Made by a program: the position numbers and the translations under genes
NCBI RefSeq assembly: GCF_014199255.1
Contig: NZ_JACIJF010000011.1
Coordinates: 44,699 to 108,698 of the forward strand
Direction of reading: 5' to 3'
Length of the DNA: 64,000 nucleotides
Origin: Sphingomonas xinjiangensis
GTDB taxonomy: Bacteria; Pseudomonadota; Alphaproteobacteria; Sphingomonadales; Sphingomonadaceae
Notes under the pieces: model-generated
What the model was told of the DNA's origin: nothing
The model's input: the letters and a program-made list of their open reading frames with translations, nothing else
Databases searched by the model: none
In this document: in pieces, positions 60,259 through 64,000 of the stretch
Layout: each line of letters starts with the position of its first letter
Position numbering within the stretch: the first letter of the stretch is position 1

Positions 60259-61701
60259 TCAAGCGGCGCGGACGGCCGAGGCCGCACGCGCCCGCATCCA
60301 GGCATGCATATGCGCCGCCACGTCGCGGCCGTCGCGAATCGCCCAGACGACCAGACTCGCGCCGCGCACGATATCGCCCGCCGCGAACACGCCGTCGAGG
60401 CTGGTCATCATCGTGCGCCCGTCGGTGCGCAGCGTGCCCCAGCGGGTGACACCCAGCGCCTCGGCACCGAACATTTTCGGCAGGTCCTCGGCCTCGAACC
60501 CCAGCGCCTTGATCACCAGATCGGCAGGCAGGTCCATCGCGCCGCCCGGATCGACTTCCGGCGCGCGGCGGCCGGTGGCGTCGGGGGCACCCAGCCGCAT
60601 GCGCGAGGCGCGCACGCCGGTAACGGTGTCGCCGCCATCGAACGCTTCGGGCGCGGACAGCCAGACGAATTCGACGCCTTCCTCTTCGGCATTGGCGACT
60701 TCGCGCTGCGAGCCCGGCATGTTCGCGCGGTCGCGGCGATAGAGGCACTTCACCGACGCCGCGCCCTGGCGCACCGCGGTGCGGACGCAGTCCATCGCGG
60801 TGTCGCCGCCGCCGACCACGACGACGTGCTTACCCTGCGCATTCAGGCTGCCATCGTCGAACGCGGGGACCGCGTCGCCAAAGCTCTTGCGGTTGGAGGC
60901 GGTGAGATAATCCAGTGCCTCGACCACGCCCCGCGCGCCGACGCCGGGCGCCTTGATCGCGCGCGCCTTGTACACGCCGGTGGCGACCAGCACCGCGTCG
61001 TGGCGGCTGCGCAGCGCGTCGAGGCTGGCGTCACGGCCGACCTCGAAGCTGGTGTGGAAGACGATGCCGCCTTCCTCCAGCCGCGCGACGCGGCGCATCA
61101 CCACGTCCTTTTCCAGCTTGAATCCGGGAATGCCGTAAGTGAGCAGCCCGCCGGCGCGGTCGTGCCGGTCATAGACATGGACGGCATAGCCCATCTCGCG
61201 CAGATATTCGGCGGCGCTGAGCCCGGCAGGACCCGCGCCGATGATGCCGACCGACTGGCCCTTGTCCGGGCCGGGGCGCACGGGCTCGACCCAGCCTTCT
61301 TCCCAAGCCTTGTCGGTGATGAACTTTTCGACGGAGCCGATGGTGACGGCGCCGTGGCCGGAGAATTCGATGACGCAATTGCCTTCGCAAAGCCGGTCCT
61401 GCGGGCAGATGCGGCCGCAAATCTCGGGCATGGTCGAAGTGGCGTTGGAGAGCTGATAGGCCTCCTGTAGCCGCCCCTCCGCCGTCAGGCGCAGCCAGTC
61501 GGGGATGTGGTTGTGGAGCGGGCAGTGCACCGAGCAATAAGGAACGCCGCATTGGGAGCAGCGTCCCGCCTGCGCCTCAGCATCCGGAACGGCATAGCGG
61601 TTGGCGATCTCGCGGAAATCCTCCGCGCGCAAATCAGCCGCGCGCTTGGCCGGATAGACCTGCTCACGCCCCACGAATTTCAGCATCGCATCATTTGCCA
61701 T
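60259..61701 (-). CDS. gltD: Glutamate synthase small subunit
   Basis: This is a 480-residue flavoprotein. The N-terminal module has two 4Fe-4S sites (CSQCGVPYCSVHC and CGRICPQDRLCEGNC), followed by FAD-binding GAGPAGLSAAEYLREMGY and NADPH-binding GGGDTAMDCVRTA regions. It supplies electrons to GltB. It is the first gene of a gltD-DUF2059-DUF2059-gltB order, reversed from the more common gltB-gltD arrangement. The upstream gap of 141 bases to uppP should hold the promoter. Confidence 0.96.
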   Translation of the reverse strand: MANDAMLKFVGREQVYPAKRAADLRAEDFREIANRYAVPDAEAQAGRCSQCGVPYCSVHCPLHNHIPDWLRLTAEGRLQEAYQLSNATSTMPEICGRICPQDRLCEGNCVIEFSGHGAVTIGSVEKFITDKAWEEGWVEPVRPGPDKGQSVGIIGAGPAGLSAAEYLREMGYAVHVYDRHDRAGGLLTYGIPGFKLEKDVVMRRVARLEEGGIVFHTSFEVGRDASLDALRSRHDAVLVATGVYKARAIKAPGVGARGVVEALDYLTASNRKSFGDAVPAFDDGSLNAQGKHVVVVGGGDTAMDCVRTAVRQGAASVKCLYRRDRANMPGSQREVANAEEEGVEFVWLSAPEAFDGGDTVTGVRASRMRLGAPDATGRRAPEVDPGGAMDLPADLVIKALGFEAEDLPKMFGAEALGVTRWGTLRTDGRTMMTSLDGVFAAGDIVRGASLVVWAIRDGRDVAAHMHAWMRARAASAVRAA

Positions 61702-61842
61702 GCCGCACGTTTAGCGATGCGGAACCACAAAGTCACGCATGATTTGAACAATAAGGAAGTGATGCTGTCCTTTTATGTGTGCTGCGCCTCTTCTTATTAT
61801 GACGCGAGCTTCTTCAGCAGCAAAGAAGAGCCCGAAACGGAC

Positions 61843-62643
61843 TTATCGCATCGACAGCCAAATCAGTGCGGCCGCACCGGCGACGATCCGGTACCAGGCG
61901 AATGGCGCGAAGCCATGCTTGGTGACCACCGCAAGGAACGCCTTGATCACTGCCAACGCCACGACGAACGACACCAGGAAGCCGACACCGATCAGCCCGA
62001 AGCTGTCGGCGGTCAGCGCGTCGCGATGCTTGAACAATTGCAGCACAGTCGCGCCGGTCAGCGTCGGCAGCGCCAGGAAGAAGCTGAAATCGGCGGCGGT
62101 GCGGCGATCGATGCCCAGCGCCATCGCGCCCATGATCGTCGCGCCCGAGCGGCTGACCCCCGGGATCATCGCGATGCACTGGACCAGCCCGATCTTGACC
62201 GACTGGGCGAACGACACGCCGGCGATGCCCAGCACATTTTCGGTTCGCGCCAGCCGCTCGACCACCAGGATGCCGATGCCGCCGGCGATCAGCGCCCAGG
62301 CGACGATCACTGCGTTTTCGAGCAGCGCCTCGATCTGGTCGTTGAAGGCGAGACCCAGCGCGACGGCGGGGAAGAAGGCGATCAGCAGGTTGCGCACGAA
62401 CTTGACCGAATTGGCCTCCCAGGACAGCAGCCCGCGGCCGACCGCAAGGAAGGTGCGCCAATAGAGCGCCACTATCGCCAGGATCGCACCGGGCTGGATC
62501 GCGATGTTGAACACCGCCCATTGCGCGGCGTCATAGCCCATCAGCTCGCTGGCCAGGATCAGGTGCCCGGTGGAGGATACCGGCAGAAATTCGGTCATGC
62601 CTTCGACGATGCCGAGCAGGATCGCCACGAGATACTCGTTCAT
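61843..62643 (-). CDS. uppP: Undecaprenyl-diphosphatase UppP (BacA)
   Basis: This is a 266-residue membrane phosphatase. EGMTEFLPVSSTGHLIL and PGVSRSGATIMGAMALG are the two conserved loops of the inverted-repeat fold, with the catalytic glutamates, serine and arginine. It recycles undecaprenyl pyrophosphate for peptidoglycan and other envelope polymers and confers bacitracin tolerance. The ATG at 62643 lies inside a much longer open frame that overlaps the neighbouring gene and is not used. Confidence 0.95.
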   Translation of the reverse strand: MNEYLVAILLGIVEGMTEFLPVSSTGHLILASELMGYDAAQWAVFNIAIQPGAILAIVALYWRTFLAVGRGLLSWEANSVKFVRNLLIAFFPAVALGLAFNDQIEALLENAVIVAWALIAGGIGILVVERLARTENVLGIAGVSFAQSVKIGLVQCIAMIPGVSRSGATIMGAMALGIDRRTAADFSFFLALPTLTGATVLQLFKHRDALTADSFGLIGVGFLVSFVVALAVIKAFLAVVTKHGFAPFAWYRIVAGAAALIWLSMR

Positions 62644-62695
62644 TCGCTTCTCCCCGCCCCGTTTAAAGCCGCGGCCCCCGCCGCAATAAAGGTCG

Positions 62696-63625
62696 TCAGG
62701 CGGTCCGGCCGACCGAACCGAAGCGGCCGTTGCGGCGGAACCGCACCAGCCAGGCCGGCGCCACCGTCGGCAGCGGCGTGGGGGTGACTCCCAGCGCCGC
62801 AAGCCCCTCGGCATCGGTATCGACGACGCTGTCGCGCTGAAGCATGCGCCACTGATCCTTGCTGATCGGCGAACCGGGCAGCATCGGCAGCATGCCGCCG
62901 ATCGCATCAGGCAGCTCCAGGAAATGCACCTTGCGGCCCAGCGCCCCGGCGATCCAACGGTGCAGCTCGGCAAGACTGAGCACCTCAGGACCGCCCAGCG
63001 CGTACGTCTTGCCCCCATGCGCACCCGGGTCGGTCAGCGCCGCCAGCACGGCTTGGGCGACATCGGTGACATAGACGGGCTGGAAACGGGCAGTGCCGCG
63101 CACCACCGGCACCACCGGCAGCAGCGAAATCATGCCCGCAAAACGATTCACGAACGCGTCCTCGCGCCCGAACACGACGGAAGGGCGCAGAATGGTGGCG
63201 TTCGGGAACGCCTCGCGCAGCGCGCGCTCGCCCTCACCCTTGGTACGGCCATAGTTCGAATCCGAGTGCGGATCGGCGCCGATCGCCGAGAGGTGCACCA
63301 GCGCCTGGACGCCCGCGCTCGCGGCGGCCTGCGCCACGTTGCGCGCGCCATCGACATGCACCGCCTGCATGCGCGGGCCGAAGGTGCCGGCCAGGTTCAC
63401 CACCAGATCCGATCCCTCGATCGCGCGGGCCAGCGTGTCGGGCCGAGTGACGTCAGCGGCGATGAACTGGGTCTGGCCCAGGCCCCCCAGGATCTTTAGG
63501 AAAAAGGCATCGCGCGGCCGCGACTGCGCGATGCGGATCCGCGCGCCGGTGCGGTACAGTTCCTGCGCGACATAGCGGCCGAGAAATCCTCCGCCGCCGA
63601 TCAGCGTTACCAGCCTTTCCTTCAT
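62696..63625 (-). CDS. Complex I NDUFA9-like NAD(P)-binding protein
   Basis: This is a 309-residue atypical short-chain dehydrogenase with the N-terminal dinucleotide motif GGGGFLGRYVAQEL. The YGRTKGEGE segment carries the YxxxK pair, and the C-terminal region is similar to NDUFA9 homologues. In alphaproteobacteria this family is encoded apart from the nuo operon and may have a structural or assembly role with complex I or quinone synthesis. It is upstream of uppP on the same strand with a 52-base gap. No complex I gene is in the window. Confidence 0.82.
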   Translation of the reverse strand: MKERLVTLIGGGGFLGRYVAQELYRTGARIRIAQSRPRDAFFLKILGGLGQTQFIAADVTRPDTLARAIEGSDLVVNLAGTFGPRMQAVHVDGARNVAQAAASAGVQALVHLSAIGADPHSDSNYGRTKGEGERALREAFPNATILRPSVVFGREDAFVNRFAGMISLLPVVPVVRGTARFQPVYVTDVAQAVLAALTDPGAHGGKTYALGGPEVLSLAELHRWIAGALGRKVHFLELPDAIGGMLPMLPGSPISKDQWRMLQRDSVVDTDAEGLAALGVTPTPLPTVAPAWLVRFRRNGRFGSVGRTA

Positions 63626-63766
63626 GCCTGCCTCTTATTTCACGAGCGCCCCCATTGCCGCGCACGGGGCCAAACGGCAAGCGGCTTGGGTGCGTTGCAA
63701 AATTTCTGACGAAAAGTTCGTTGACAGACCCCGCAGCCCTCCCCTAGAGGCGCCGGCCTACCCCGT

Positions 63767-63853
63767 GCCCAGATGGCGGAATTGGTAGACGCACCAGCTT
63801 CAGGTGCTGGCGATCGCAAGGTCGTGGAGGTTCGAGTCCTCTTCTGGGCACCA
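63767..63853 (+). tRNA. tRNA-Leu (anticodon CAG)
   Basis: The sequence folds as an 87-base cloverleaf with encoded CCA: acceptor GCCCAGA with TCTGGGC, an anticodon stem CCAGC/GCTGG around the loop TTCAGGT, a long variable arm typical of leucine, and TTCGAGT in the T arm. The CAG anticodon reads CUG, the dominant leucine codon in this GC-rich DNA. Confidence 0.96.
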
Positions 63854-63874
63854 TTTGTTCTCATAGCATTGAAA

Positions 63875-64000
63875 ATGCTGGGGATCGTCGAAAAGACGGT
63901 CCCCAGAGAGCGTCTGCTCCACGCAACTGCTACACAGTCCGGAGCACCAATCCGCCGAAAACCCTCGGAAATCCGGCGTAGATGGTCGAAGTGGCTGCTA
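63875..64000 (+). CDS. Possible partial ORF at the right edge, unknown
   Basis: An ATG at 63875 opens a frame that runs 42 codons to the end of the window without a stop, with a basic, arginine-rich end (IRRKPSEIRRRWSKW). It starts 21 bases after tRNA-Leu and overlaps a GGGGATCGTC hairpin at 63880-63904. The DNA here looks less biased than the genes to the left. An integrase or other mobile-element gene beside a tRNA would fit, but the visible part is too short to judge and it may not be coding. Confidence 0.25.
   Translation, partial: MLGIVEKTVPRERLLHATATQSGAPIRRKPSEIRRRWSKWLL

Overview
The window is GC-rich chromosomal DNA from an alphaproteobacterium, most likely a Sphingomonas or close relative. 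The basis is inference from gene content: CcrM-type GANTC methyltransferase, a TauE plus TIGR02186 pair, a CarD regulator, PdeM, a two-subunit glutamate synthase, AsmA, and dispersed CTCCCCC/GGGGGAG palindromes. Nearly all of it is core-genome coding sequence. I see no complete prophage, insertion sequence, CRISPR array or secondary-metabolite cluster.

Layout. 1-9.2 kb: the 3' part of a TauE/SafE transporter with its TIGR02186 partner, a HerA-like ATPase, an M23 envelope peptidase behind a perfect CtrA box, then a plus-strand run of SUV3-like helicase, S4 protein, 7Fe ferredoxin and CarD that ends in a terminator. 9.2-17 kb: a frameshifted DUF2807 gene, PdeM, an M20 peptidase, a degraded SDR gene, an exonuclease-like protein, a metallo-beta-lactamase-fold hydrolase, an intact SDR and a SulP transporter. 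17-22 kb: a small membrane protein, bestrophin, M13 peptidase, a DedA protein lacking an ordinary start codon, and a secreted protein of unknown function. 22-27.4 kb (minus strand): rpmI-rplT, terminator, lysE, pheS-pheT and a coupled unknown gene. 27.5-35.5 kb: AsmA, HisN, phospholipase A, periplasmic peroxiredoxin, diguanylate cyclase, a sigma54-type promoter before two tiny membrane-protein ORFs, a stress-type SDR and YbhB. 35.5-37 kb: a non-coding region with three DnaA boxes and six GANTC sites, followed by ccrM. 37-46.5 kb: aldose epimerase, tRNA-Arg, nth, dapB, cobB, era, rnc, lepB, pgi, a PhnA-like protein and glutathione reductase. 46.5-54 kb: a dicarboxylate symporter, glmM, DUF1272, a ThiD-VOC fusion, rnhB, MFS and GST genes. 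54-63.6 kb (minus strand): gltD, two DUF2059 genes, gltB, uppP and an NDUFA9-like protein. The right edge has tRNA-Leu and an ORF that runs off the end.

The most coherent theme is cell-cycle control. A perfect CtrA box with GANTC sites precedes an envelope peptidase, and DnaA boxes with a GANTC cluster precede the gene for the GANTC methyltransferase itself. The most novel-looking elements are the sigma54-linked small membrane-protein pair, the ThiD-VOC fusion, and the two DUF2059 genes wedged between gltD and gltB. Two genes (9.2-9.9 kb and 12.2-13.0 kb) are broken by frameshifts.
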